Shown one piece after another: positions 1 to 12,800 of a DNA stretch of 64,000 nt. The stretch is from Rhea pennata. Taxonomy: Eukaryota > Chordata > Aves > Rheiformes > Rheidae. Position 1 is the first letter of the stretch, and each line of letters begins with the position of its first letter. The stretch is from the NCBI RefSeq assembly GCF_028389875.1, contig NC_084672.1:2207501-2271500 (forward strand), given 5' to 3'. The position numbers and the translations under genes are program-made. Below the pieces are notes generated by a model, which was given only the letters and a program-made list of their open reading frames with translations, did not search any database and was not told the origin of the DNA.

Positions 1-760
1 GCTATTCTGTAACTGGTTGCTATTGTGAAGACTGAGATTAGGCTACAGAAAAATATACCACAGTTCTAATACATAATGTTCTAAAAGTTCATAATAAAAA
101 AAAGTTCATAACAGTATACCCAGGATAACAATGTAAGAATATTACCACTTTTACTCCATGCTATTCCAGATATAATTTTAGTTTTCAGCTAACCCTTCGC
201 ATTATAAGAATATTTAAATTTGTAGGGATTGTTACTAAACTCTGCTTAGTTTGCTCACCCTCCTTTCTATACCAATGATAGGTTTCCCACATGCCTTAAG
301 CAGCCAAAAGAGTAACAGTTTAGAGTAGACTTTGGAGCAGACCAGAATTCCATTACTCAGAGTATATTCACTTATTAGGAGTCTCATCTAATCACACTGG
401 CAGATAAGATTCTTGATCAGCTGCTGTATGTCACGTTTACAGTGACCTGCAGCAACATTGTTTTTATTCCAATGCTGATGGTCAAATCTTCAGAGTCAGG
501 AGCTTAAGATGTGAAACATTCAGCTAGGAACCTACCAGGATTTTCAGAATGAACAGAGACCAAATCTGCATAGGGATTTAGAAATCCAAGTCCCATTCAA
601 ATGAAAGACACCGGATGCTTAGGTATGTCTTGATATACTTAGTACTATTTAGAATTTGACCAAGTATTCATTAGCCAACTGCCTCCTTGAAAGATAAAAG
701 ACAGCCTGAAAATGAAGTTGTACATGCAACTGTTGGTTACTACCAGCCCTTTGCACTCAC
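1..760 (-). other. IQCH: IQCH intron 7, partial (runs off left edge)
   Basis: Minus-strand sequence following the donor of the last IQCH exon seen. It is AT-rich and non-repetitive. A short open stretch after a possible acceptor near 448 is frame-compatible, but it stops after about 19 codons without a good donor, so I do not call it an exon. The remaining IQCH exons, including the IQ-motif region, should lie beyond the left edge. Confidence 0.7.
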
Positions 761-889
761 CTACAACCGACTTCTTGTGCTGTTTGTGAAATTCATGGAG
801 AGGAGCTGGTTTAGATACAATAGGAGATGACTGGAGGGTTATCTTTGCTGCTGGAGGAATAAGCCTTCTTTCAGTCAGGCTCAGAATAC
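761..889 (-). CDS. IQCH: IQCH coding exon 7
   Basis: Acceptor TTGTAG is followed by 129 nt and donor GTGAGT. The first two bases complete a glycine codon begun in exon 6, then 42 codons follow (ILSLTERRLIPPAAK near the start, HEFHKQHKKSVV at the end), and one base is left over. This is the stretch that most clearly resembles IQCH. Confidence 0.9.
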
Positions 890-3800
890 CTACAAGATGA
901 TAATGTTACTGGACAAATCATTTACACTACAATTATGAACAAAAAAGCTAGTTCATAATCTCAGCTAGTAACTGCATGAAAAAAAAAATAATGGCAGACC
1001 CCAGTTCTTCCAATTCCAGTCAAAACTACTACTACTACTACTACTACTACAAAAAAAAAAAAAAAAAAAAAAAAAAAGCAGTGAATTTCTTTCAACGACG
1101 AAATTTAAGAAAGGTAAATTTTGCCTATATAGACATATACATAAAATATATTGTAACAGTGCTGATTCTGAGAAGGACTAAGGGCTTGTAGAATGGTGAT
1201 TTAATATACAGAATGCATGAGAAATAACTCACGTAAACCGTAACATAGTAATGACTATGGACTGATTGTTAAAGTAGTCCAAGTATAGGTCTAGTTATTA
1301 TCAAATGAGCGTTAACCAGATATTAATTATTGCTGTTTATTTTGACCATTTTATTTAGTCATGCAAGAATCCTCTTTCACACATAATTATTCTTCTTCGC
1401 AGGAGAAACTAAACACTGCACAATACAAGACAACTGGCTTGAAGAGGAGGGTGCTCAACACATGGCATGTTACATCCTCAGGTAGGTAAATAGTCCGAAG
1501 CTGGCCTTTACCCTTGGCAACCTTTGAGATCACAATTCTTTTAAGTTTGAAGATGACAGAAAATCTAATTACCATATATCCCCTTCAAACAGCAAACAAA
1601 ACTGCTTTTGTAGAATATATCTGGTGTCTGACAACACGCTCACCTTTCTTTATATCATCTTCTAACAGGGGCAAAGGAGAATCCATGTGGTGAGAGGCAG
1701 GCAAAACCCAAAGGTTGCTTACGGTACAACCCTTCACTATCTTCTGATTACACATCTAGGAAGAGAGAATCTTCTTTTAACAAATTCTGAACCTGCAGAA
1801 GATGAACTTTTCTACTTATGTAATACTAAATAATAAATACAATTCCTGCTATGAATAGTTTCATTAAGATTTAATAATGTAACAGGACGAGCCTTGATTT
1901 TGCTACTCATGAACATGTTGCAGTATTGTCTACTATCATTGGTTTAGTAATTTAAAATTAAGTTAATTTAATCCAATCAATGTCTTGAGATTTCTGCTAT
2001 GCAAAAATCAGTGTACTAGTTAATACAGAGATCGCAAGAAGTTTGCTTGGTTTTAATGAGTACAGTGTAAACATAATATTTCTTGACAGAGCAGCCTTTG
2101 AATACATGAAATTTGTGCACATGCAAGGTACCAGGAAGGCACGGAAGCACTTTCAAACAAGTAAATAAGTCTTCACTAGAAAGAATACTAATAAAATTAA
2201 AATATACACAACTGTTCATAATAACTATCACAGAGTTCTGAAGTTTCAGTGTTCTTTAACTACAGCAAAGAGTGCCATAGCCTGCCGATGTGATGTGGAA
2301 ACACATGCTACACTGGCTGTGCTAATGTGGGGATTAAACCTCCTTACTTTCCCAAGCAACCTTCATGTTTTAAGTGCCAGGAATTCAAGTAGTGACAAAT
2401 GTGACTTTGGGATAGTAACATTACATGTCTTTTTATGATCATCATCCTGTATATAAAGCGTTTCATGAAGAAAAGAACAGATCGCAATCTGACACTTCAG
2501 TGTGATAGGTATAAAACCTCTACATTATAACCTAACATTTTGTTTCTCTCCTTCTCCAGTGTGCTAAATATCCTTGGTTTCTTTCTAACTACAAATACAC
2601 ATGCTGCTTCCACATGATGTATGGGGCTGCACTCAGCTCCAAAAGAAACAAGAGCCAATTCCTCATTGGGTTCAAAACCTTGAAGCTCGTGTAACTTCAG
2701 GGCAATTAAAATCAGTGTGGTCTCTAGCTTGAAGAGAGCAAACCACTACCACCAGCAGCAGCAGAGATTGTTTTCTTTTGCCTGGCTGATGCCAGAAATA
2801 ATAAGACAAAGAAAAACCTAGGAAGTCACAAAAGATCCAGCTTAAAGAAACTCACATGCTCTGATGAAGTAAAAGGAAAATTTAACACTAGTCTACCAAA
2901 TATTTCTTTGTCAAAGGCTTTTTTGAAATCTAGGTAAAGGTTCTTAGCTTTAGCAGCTAAATTCCCCAAGGATGAATGAGTATACTCTTAACATATGCTG
3001 TTCAGAACTTCCTCTGCAACTGCCCTTATTTCAGGTACCTGAGAACCTGCAAAGCTGCCATCTGTCCTCCTCCTCAGCAACTTTCTTGCTGAGCCCCAAC
3101 AACACAAGAAGGAACCTACCAAATTTGAAGGCATAGGGAACAAGTGCCAGCACACCGGTATGGTATATTATTAACCTCAAGCAAGTATCAGGAGAGGCAA
3201 ATTGGGTCTTTGAGAAAACTGGGAAGCGACAAGGCAGACTGGACACAGAAACAGAACAGGGGATGGAGGGACTGGGGAAGATCATGGGGACAGGCTGTAC
3301 AAAGGGCCTGGCAGATAGGTTGGGAGAGGGACAGAGAACCAAGCAGACACGACTAGGGTACGTTGTACAAGGAGACTCAGAAGACAACCCCAAGGATTAG
3401 AGAGACTAGGTAAGATAGAAATGGGAAAGGGAGAAACTGGGGCATTCTGAGAAAAATGAAGCTGACAGGTCTGTACAGAGTAGGATGCATTTCCCGCAGT
3501 CTGGAGCGGAACTCAAGATCCCACAGTCTCATCTTTTCTGGTCGGCGAATACCCATGAAACTCAATTGAAAAATGTGGCATAGTTCTGCATGTGACCATA
3601 GGCTACTAGTTACTCCATTAGCCTAACAGTAAAAATTTCTATATTGGATAGAAAGGTTTGAGCCACACCAGTAAGCTATATGAAAGATATCCTAATACCA
3701 TGTGCTGGACAGTTTAATTTACTTTCTTAAAAGATATTTCTTTATGAATGACAAACTACTTTAAAATAATATTAAGTATGTAAAATGTGAAAGCTAAAGA

Positions 3801-6800
3801 ATGTTGGAAGATCTGCAAAAGGTAAATAGTAACACTTCCTTCCTTTATAAAGTATCTTGGGACTTTCTAGTTTAAAATACTAAGTTTTAACGACTAGTTA
3901 TCATGTTTTGGTACACCTTTTAGTGATTTGGATTTTTGAGTGCTATTGTGTCATGATTAGTAAATAACATCAGTTATCAGCTTCATAAAAAGGGGTAGGC
4001 AATTGTAAAGAACTGTTTGTAATTCTAATAGGAAAATGGGACAGATCAAAATAAACTATGATAATTTTTCCTCCAAATTTCTGTAATAACACTGTCCACA
4101 AAAAGACATTAGGGAGATAGAAAATATGTAGGCTTCATCACAATAGTCAGTCTTTCAAAGAAATCATAGGCACTCATTTTAGTTATGGCAGAAATGGAGC
4201 ATTATGCTTTAAGGGATCTAGATATATGAATCTTCATGTCCTTGTATTCCAAGAAAATGGCAATAAGCATATAACAAAGATTAACTTTATACCAGTCAGC
4301 ATATAAGTGGCTTGATGCCGAGGAAAGGGAATAATAAACCACAGTTTTCTACTCACTCTCAGTCCCAGCAGTTTGCTGAGGACACAGTAAAAAAATATAT
4401 AAAAAGAATGAAATTTAATTAAATAGCAACTCCATTTATAGGCTATTGCTATTGTATCAGTAAAGCAGCACTGATTTTACTACTAGTCTGTTTTACCCCA
4501 GTTTAAATCCCAGGAGTTTTGTTATGATAAGCAGCAGTATGAAACATGTATTTCACTAGTGTTCATGCAAGCACAATAGGCTACAAAGGAAAGCAATTCG
4601 GGCACAGTGTATGAGTTCAAAAGCAGCTTACAGGTTTTTATTTTTTTTATTTTTACAAAAGATAGATACTTAATTCTTCTTTGCCGTATCCTTCAGTTTC
4701 TATAAACTACATGGCAGGTGTCAGCTTAAAAAAGTCAGATGCAACTTTATAGGGGGAGATGCTTGTAATTTAAGCATTTACACTGCACAATCCCACTGCT
4801 AAGTAAATTACGTAATATAGGCAACATAGTAGAACTGACCCAAAATTGTTACCTATGAGAATCTCACCCAACCTGTACATCCCTGTTCTATGTTCTTTTA
4901 GCATCTTGTTTACGACATTAACTACCCATTCAATGACTTGAAAATTTCAAGGAAAAATGAAAGTAAAATTTGACAAAACGCTTTCATATTTTACTTTCAC
5001 TAAATTGAAACTGACCCAATTAAAATAAAAATGGGTTAAAAATAGTAAAAATAATATTAAGTACTACAAGAAAAATGTTTGCATTTAGTATCATTATAAA
5101 TCACCGAATGGTAATAAAAATACAACAAAATTTCATCCTTCTAAAAGTTCCTCAATGGATTTCCATCCGGTTATCTCAGAGCAGTTTAAAACCTTTTCTT
5201 ACACTTGTAGCTTTTATGGCACAAAGGCCAGCCAATTTAATATTGCATATAACAAAACTGGCAGCTCTAACTAGCATTTTAAAGTCTGTAGTGTAGACAG
5301 AACCAAAAATAGCATGGAAGAAAAGAAAAAACAACAAACATATTTGTAGGTCTCACCACCTTCCTCTCTGGCAAAACCCAAGCTCAGAAGAGCTGCAGTG
5401 CAGTCCTTACTGCTAAGAGACAATTAAATTTCAGGCATTTTCTCCCCTGAATAATGTTTTATAGTGAAGTTTGTTATAAACATTATGATTCAGCAAGTAT
5501 ATTTTTATTAAGTCAGCACACAGTGTGCTTGATCATCATGGATACTTTTAAAGTACAGGTTTAAAAGGCTGGAAGGGGGGACTTGATCTGTAGCGCAGTC
5601 TAAGGCCTCCTCTGTAACATGCTTGGAGTGTGCTGAAAAAATGTTTTTTTCATCCCAAGCACTTCTGAGTGTAATCAACGCAGGACTTGAGAAAAAATTT
5701 TTGCCCCTTTTAACATGTTCTCCTGTGGATAAGCCTCTCCCACAGGATTTTTTTCTTTTTGTTTCATTTTAAATAGGGTACTTGTTGTAACAAAGGGATT
5801 TTTTCCACTAGTTCTATTTGTTTTCTTTTTTACCTAGGCAGGAATATTCAGCTAGAACTTTTTTTGTATTTATAAATATACTCCTCCTCCAATAAAGAAT
5901 ATAGATTAATATTAAATATGGAGAAAAAATAAGTTTGTCACAGACATTTCTATTAGTGTCAATAAACTGCAAGAATATTAGATAGACAAGGCATATTGTA
6001 AGTAAATATCTGAAAACCAGATAGTAACAGTGGAAAAAGGAATATAACCAAGTAGTCTGCCATGTCATGATAATCTTCTCCAAACTGCCATCCACCTTCA
6101 TATTCTCAAAAGTCTTATCAAGATTTGATGTACAGAGTTGATAATCCCTAGAAAAGGAACAAGCCAAACATACCAAAGCGGAAAGACAAGACTTTTAACA
6201 TATGTTTCCCAGGAAGCTTGTTAAATGTGAGAGAGCTGGATGAGGCTTGTTAAAAATCTAGCAAGATGAAAATGGAGGTAGATATTGATAAGTACCACAG
6301 GCTGAATGGCAACAGTAACTGATACTTTGCTATTGAGCCAAAGGACAGACAGGAAGCACACAAGCTATAGGCTGCTAAGTCAAACCACTCAAACCAAACC
6401 AATTCATGTACCAAAACACATGAATACTAGCGGTTACAAATCAACAGAACTTGATGCTCAAGGAAGAGCAGGTGGTAGGTTAGCTGCAAATGATGGTAGA
6501 AAAATCAGCTCAGATTATAAAAATTTATGTAGTGGAGTACAGACAGACCTGAGCGACTTTAACAACTTGCTCTCGATCGCAGAATCATAGAAACTGTAAA
6601 CTGTTAGTTAGAAGCAATCTCTGTCAGGCACCAAGTAAAACAGAGTACTACCAATACTAGATAGGTCCGCTCTGGTTTTGCCTAGCTGAGAATTAGGATT
6701 TCATTGTATTATACAGTTTTACAGCCTTACAGTCTAAACTGATATGTTCTTCCTGGGTGGATTTATAAACTGAGCAGCAAAGCAAAAACAGTGTCAGAGA

Positions 6801-9800
6801 ACAGTTTTTTCTGACAGTTTTTTCCTGCTTGAGCAGCAGAGGGTTAGACTAGGTGATCTCTAAAGATTCCCTTCTAACCTCAACCATTCTGCAACGCCAC
6901 TGGTCTATCATTTTCTTTGTAAAAGAGAAACTTATTTTGACAATTAAGCCAAATAAGACTATTTTGTACTAGTTTCATATGACCTAATTTTGGTACTCTA
7001 AGAACTTGCATATGGAAACCAGTAGAGAAATACCCAATGGTAAGTAAATAGCAAATTCCCACCTGTGTCAGTAGAACTATTCTAAATTAGATGAGTCAAG
7101 TGTGTAATTGCCTTTATAAGAAATTCAAATAAGGATTTTTTAAAATAGCTGTCATCTTATTCAAGGAGATTTTTGAGTAGGAAAACTATGTAAAAATTAC
7201 AGGTTTGCTCTCCTTATTTCAATTTATATATCCCAGCATTTTGTCTACCTGATGATTAGCTGCAATAGAAATACTAATAGTATTATTTCCCTCTTTATCT
7301 GAAAAAAAAATTGCCACTCAAACAAGAAGTCTGACGCACAACCTTAAATACAGAGCAACTAGGCATCTATTCATAGGTCTTACATATTATTCTTATGTAC
7401 TCTAACGCCTTCAAAGTAACTAGAGATGACTCTGAAATATTAATATCGCACGCATTTAGGAAAAAAAAAAAATCAAGCTTTACTCCTCTAAACTGCCATG
7501 GAAATTAGATATGATGGTTTACTGCTAGCGTTCTCAGGAATTTACCTCTATCAAAATCCTGCCATAGCAGGTGCAAAAGAGAATAGATGCAGAACTTTGG
7601 TGAATGCCACATCTGTTTTTTGAAAAAGGGAACAGAAGCAGCACAGAAGGAAGTAAGAAAGAAAATGTACTGTAGTTTAAGCCAGCAATTATACTTGTGG
7701 GCAAAGGGCCAGCTTACACGACGCAGAATATGCAGGCATATCTTATTGGCATTCAGAGGTGGGCCTGCGTTCTTGTCCAGAGACAGCTGTAAACCAGCAG
7801 CCCATAGCATCACAATCAGGCACTGCGCTTTGTCAAGGAATGCTGATACGTACAGAAGCAGCTTCGGCTGCACCCCTACCTAGCAAAATGACAGTCAATC
7901 TCCAATTCCAGATGACAAGAACTGGATAAAAACTTAAAACAAATGGTGACCTTTTCAAAAGATTAATTTGTTTACCAACAAAGCGTTCTACGTTTGTCAT
8001 CTGAGATGGGGGTGACCTTCACATTCCCATTTCCAGGTTGAAAGGATGCTGACTGTAGTCATCTGTTAAGTTAACTCTATCTCACCAGTTATTACCCTTT
8101 TTATTTTTACTGACAAGTTTTTATTAATTCATTATGCTGCTTATTACGGTTACATACCATAATACAAATGCAACAAGCTTATTTTGAATTACTGTAGCGT
8201 AGCATCAATTTGTTTAAGTCTCTTTCTGTTACCAATGCCAAATTATGCTTTGACTGTAATTATAGCCATACGCATAGTTTAATACATAATCAGGTTTTCA
8301 GGATCAAAAAAGCCTGTTTTCCTTCTACAACTTCTAACTATTTGAATGAAATTACCCTGTTTTGCCTTACTTTATAGTTTTGGAAATTAATATACTTTCA
8401 GTGATAAGCATTAGTGATTAGTGTGACGCAAGTACTGAGTAAAGAATGAATACCTGAGGATACGATTAGAATGGTTGCACTAGAATAAGTTAGTTTAAAA
8501 AACAAAAAAACAAACTAGAAAGAATCACTGCCATCATCACTACAGCCACACTATAAGATGCAGCTCATAAAGGCTAGAAATCATCACTGTATTAAATTCT
8601 ACCTCATGAATAAATTAAAAGGTTCCTAAGTTTACATTATAATATATATTTATATGAAAACAGAGACCAAAAAGTGCCAGTATAACTCTATAAAAGAACA
8701 GCAGTCCTAGAAAAATGAAAGGTATAGTTGTGGATCTTTTCTATGTTGCAGCCGTTAGTCAGAATTATTTTTGCTGCAATTCAGATTACTGTTTGTTTTG
8801 CTAGATACTCTATGGGAAGTGTATATATTTAATAGTTATATACTTATTTTTCATTTATATCCAGATATAGTCTACAAAAATCAAGCACTTCTCAACGGGC
8901 TCATGTTGTTTCAAATAGAGCTACATCCCTCATTTTAAAATAACTACAGAATGCTAGAGAGGATGAAGTATTAGTGCTGACCAGAAAAACAAAGTTCAAA
9001 AGGGCAACAGCTACTGCATAATTAATTGTTTTTAGTTGGTTATGAAATCCAGTATCAGCAACCTCCTCACACTGAAAGAACAAAACAGTAATTGTTCTTG
9101 AATAAAGTCTTTATTAACGTTTTAAAATAATTTTTCGAACTACTCAAATGGCAGGTCAGTAAAAATTCTATAGATTTTTACATGACTTTAGTTACCTCAA
9201 AACCAGTTTGTTTTTAGTTTTGTCACACTTTATATGCTCAGATTTTGTATGCTCCTTGAGAGCTCAGATACTGACTCTATGGGAAAAAAAGGATGCTCTT
9301 AATCAAGTGATTTGTTTGTCATTTAGTTCAAAGAGATTCCTTCCGCCACTGCCAGTGAAGCAGCCTTAAAATTTTTTTTCCCATGTGGGGTATGTACATG
9401 CGTATATGTGCACACACATGTACACATGTGCATGTGTAGACATATTGCCCTCTAATGGTTGATTAGAAAAAACAGGGTAAGTAGTAGCTAACTTCTTGTA
9501 GCTATTTTCCTCCAAATCTAGAGACTATACATTTTTAGACCTGCAACCACACTCTTATTTTAGTTGCTAATATTAATCTATAACTAGCATTCCAGTGACC
9601 GCTTGCATAGGTCACCTTCTCCAAAAATAACTTCACTCAACCTCAGTAGTGGATTTTGCAAATCTACTTTCAAACTTTTAACCTAGTGAAGCTAGAACAG
9701 TTCAAAACAGATTGTTTCATCTGGTTCAAAAACTTTCAAAAAGCTTCTATTTCAGTAAGGTTGCAGAAGAACAATAGAGACACAAATTACCTACTTAGTT

Positions 9801-12800
9801 ATTTTGCTCATCTCTTCATTATAAACAGTTTCTTAGCAACTGTAAATATGTATCAGAGAGCTTGACTAATTTACGCTAAACGTTTTATTTAAGTCAACAT
9901 TAAGAAGTTTTCTCTGATCAGTATATGTTTCAGTGAGAGTGGTAAAACACATGGTGCTCTGCAGTGGTATAATACTCCTCTCTGCGAGTGTTTTAGAGTG
10001 GTTCTAAAAAGCTATTAGCCATGATGCTTTTTTTCTAATTAACTCTATATCACAGGGTTAGACAAATCACCTCTTAGTCTGGGCAACAGCTTTCAAAAAA
10101 TCATTTTTTATAAGTGGCAGCTCACAACTGTGCCATTCACAGATTCTGTTTATGTTGTTTAAAGCCAAACACCCTAGAATTTCTCTTATGGCAGTGAGCT
10201 TGCTGCATAATGCTTCTATTACATAAATTAAATTTTAGAAGAGTGTCTTTGTGTGAGACCACTGGACATATTCTTTCATGTGGACCACAGTGCTGCACTA
10301 AAATTGTAAGCGTAATTGATCTTTGGAGGGTCATCTGTGCTTACTAATTTTTTTTAAAGTATACTTCACAGAAAATGCCATTTTCATGTTAATTTAAGAG
10401 CAAAAGCAGTTGCAGAACAGAAATTTGGGAGAATCAAAACTTAACTTTACACAGTTCGAATATTCTTAGTCCAGAGAGAAGGGTGATTTGATGGCCGCTG
10501 GTCAGGGCAATCTTCATGACTGCGTTGCAGGAAATGCTCAGTCTAGGCTTCAAGAGAGAATTGCTTTGTACTAAGGGAAACAGCTTGGCTAGAGATAAAA
10601 GAAAGGCTGTGTTTCAGAATACATTGTAGCTTGACTATGAGGACATTTCAGGATCTGCAAGACATGGAATTATCTCCACATGCAAAAGAGGGATCTGAAT
10701 CAGTTCCTCACACTCCAGGCCAAGTGCTCCAGTCATAGGGCTAAAAAGCAGAAAGGGACAACAACTCTCCCCAAAGCCTGTCAGAAAAATAAGATGCAAA
10801 TGTCACCTAAATTCACATAGTCACTAGCTGATTCCCTTTTTGTAAACCCTACCTTTCTGACTCAGTGACACTGATTTCTGGAGCGATAGCACCATGTTAG
10901 GATTGCTTTTTAAATGTCAATTAAAAACAGCATCAAAAGAAAGTACAAACATTTTTCACTCATAACAACCCTACTGGCATTTAAAAGTGGAATGCCTTCA
11001 CTTCTTGTCAGGAAACTGCCATGTAATGAATGACCCAAAGCTCATTGTTTCTCGGGACCAAAGGGGTCGAAAGCACTTCTTCCTCAATTTTTGGATCACA
11101 TCCTGAATTCCACAGCTCCAGTTTGCTTACCTTCACTCATAGATTATACCGAGATTACTCACTATGTACATTCCCATGTATACTTGCACCTTTCCAGAAC
11201 TGGGGTCTTGTTACTTAAACCTATTCTTCTTCAGGTTTGTTTTCTCCAGTATTGCTACTCAAAATGTTTTGTTATATATGAATGTCCGAAAAAGGAAATT
11301 ATAAAGTACTTTCATTTAAAATAGGATTTTTAATTAAGTCAGATATGTATTAACTTTAATATTAGACAGTTAATATAGATAAAAACATAAGATAATATAA
11401 GCTACTTACTGGAGCAGGTTTTTTCTTAGTTATAAGTGGCAGCCTAATCCCACAGTCTTGCTTGAAAACAGCTTTAGCATTGATGTTCTCTGGGTCAAGC
11501 ATAATTTTCACATTCATTTCCAGCTGCTGCTAAAATATATTATACATACTCTTAAAATAACTGCACTAGAAAGAGGTGTTTATAAACAAGAATTTATTAA
11601 CAAAGAATATTGTTCATGAGTTTGAAAAACGATCATATAAAAACCATTACTTGATCATCCATATGGGACAAACAGTGAAAAAGCATCTTTTGACTGGATG
11701 CTTAGCAAGGCATAAAACTATTATTCACATATATGATTCTACCAAAGTTTTTTCAATCAACTTTGTTGCAAGTTCTGAAAGTGTCAAATTTTCACATCTT
11801 TCTCAAATTAAATTTTGAGCAGAAAGAACAAACAGGTTCGACTTGCTGGATTAATGTATACCATTTGTCAGTTCCATTTATCTGTGCTATAATAAATGTT
11901 TTACGGTACTTACAAATAAGAAAACACAGAGCAGCCATAACATTTTCAAAGAACTCCAAGTTCTTCTTATGAACATGACTACTTGTCCCATTGGAAAGAA
12001 ACAGTTAACACATTCACATTTTATAAATATAGCTGTTCAGATAAAATATACTTTCATTATGCCAGTATGCACATTTTTTCTGAATAGTGTCTCAGGTAAA
12101 TCTCAGCCTGGCTTTGCCAAATTTGTAATGGAGTTTGCATCTGCACCTTACAAAACTATTTTAAAAACTAGTCAAGAATAAGCAGAGTATTAGTGTCTAA
12201 CCATAAGCACAGGTGCAGACACATGCAACACAGGAATTTGTATTAAATACACACATAAAGCACATCAAGGTTAAATGATTAACTGAAGAGCAAACATAGA
12301 AGGAAAGATTTAACCAACTGAGAGTTTCAGCCTGTAATATTGTATAACTGCAGTCAATGGCAATCTTAATATCAGTAGATGCCAAGACAACTATAATGTA
12401 ACATCTGCATATTCCATTGATAGGGCAGATGATGGCTGAAAGCAAATCTTAAAGTGAGGTTCTGTATCTAGAAAAAGAGTTTTTCAAGTTTTATTTCAAA
12501 ATGTTTTGTTGAATAGGGTCTATATAAACATCTGGCAAATACATACCCAAACATTTGGAAGGGAGTTAAATATGCATTCTTCCCACAATTGACAATAATA
12601 GTTCAATGGCTATACTTGTCAGAGACTTTAATTTAGGTATCATTGACCTGATGGACCAGAACACCTTCCTTGGATCAGTTCTGGTCAATTGACAACACCA
12701 GTAGAACACTTGCTTACAAGTAGAAGAAATAAATAATCCTTATAGTTACAAGAATTAAAATATAGTAGTTTCTTAATGTATTGTATTATCTGCACAAAGG

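Larger units (their letters stand above)
1756..11409 (-). other. IQCH: IQCH intron 5
   Basis: A 9.65-kb AT-rich intron with no convincing extra exon; phases on both sides agree without one. It holds a CR1 3'-end remnant (about 6829-6892) and a 49-bp alternating purine-pyrimidine tract (9390-9438). The plus-strand 94-codon open frame at 6306-6590 resembles no family I know. Confidence 0.75.

Noticed and set aside
380-448. Possible next IQCH exon after acceptor TTGCTGCAG at about 449
   Set aside because: The phase fits, but the frame stops after 19 codons, there is no good donor before the stop, and I cannot match it to IQCH.
1387-1575. Minus-strand 62-codon frame considered as an IQCH exon
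   Set aside because: It looks protein-like, but the possible acceptor and donor are poor and exons 6 and 7 join perfectly in phase without it.
6306-6590. Plus-strand 94-codon frame, considered as a retroelement or pseudogene fragment
   Set aside because: No recognisable retroviral or LINE motif; a single short frame in unique AT-rich DNA.
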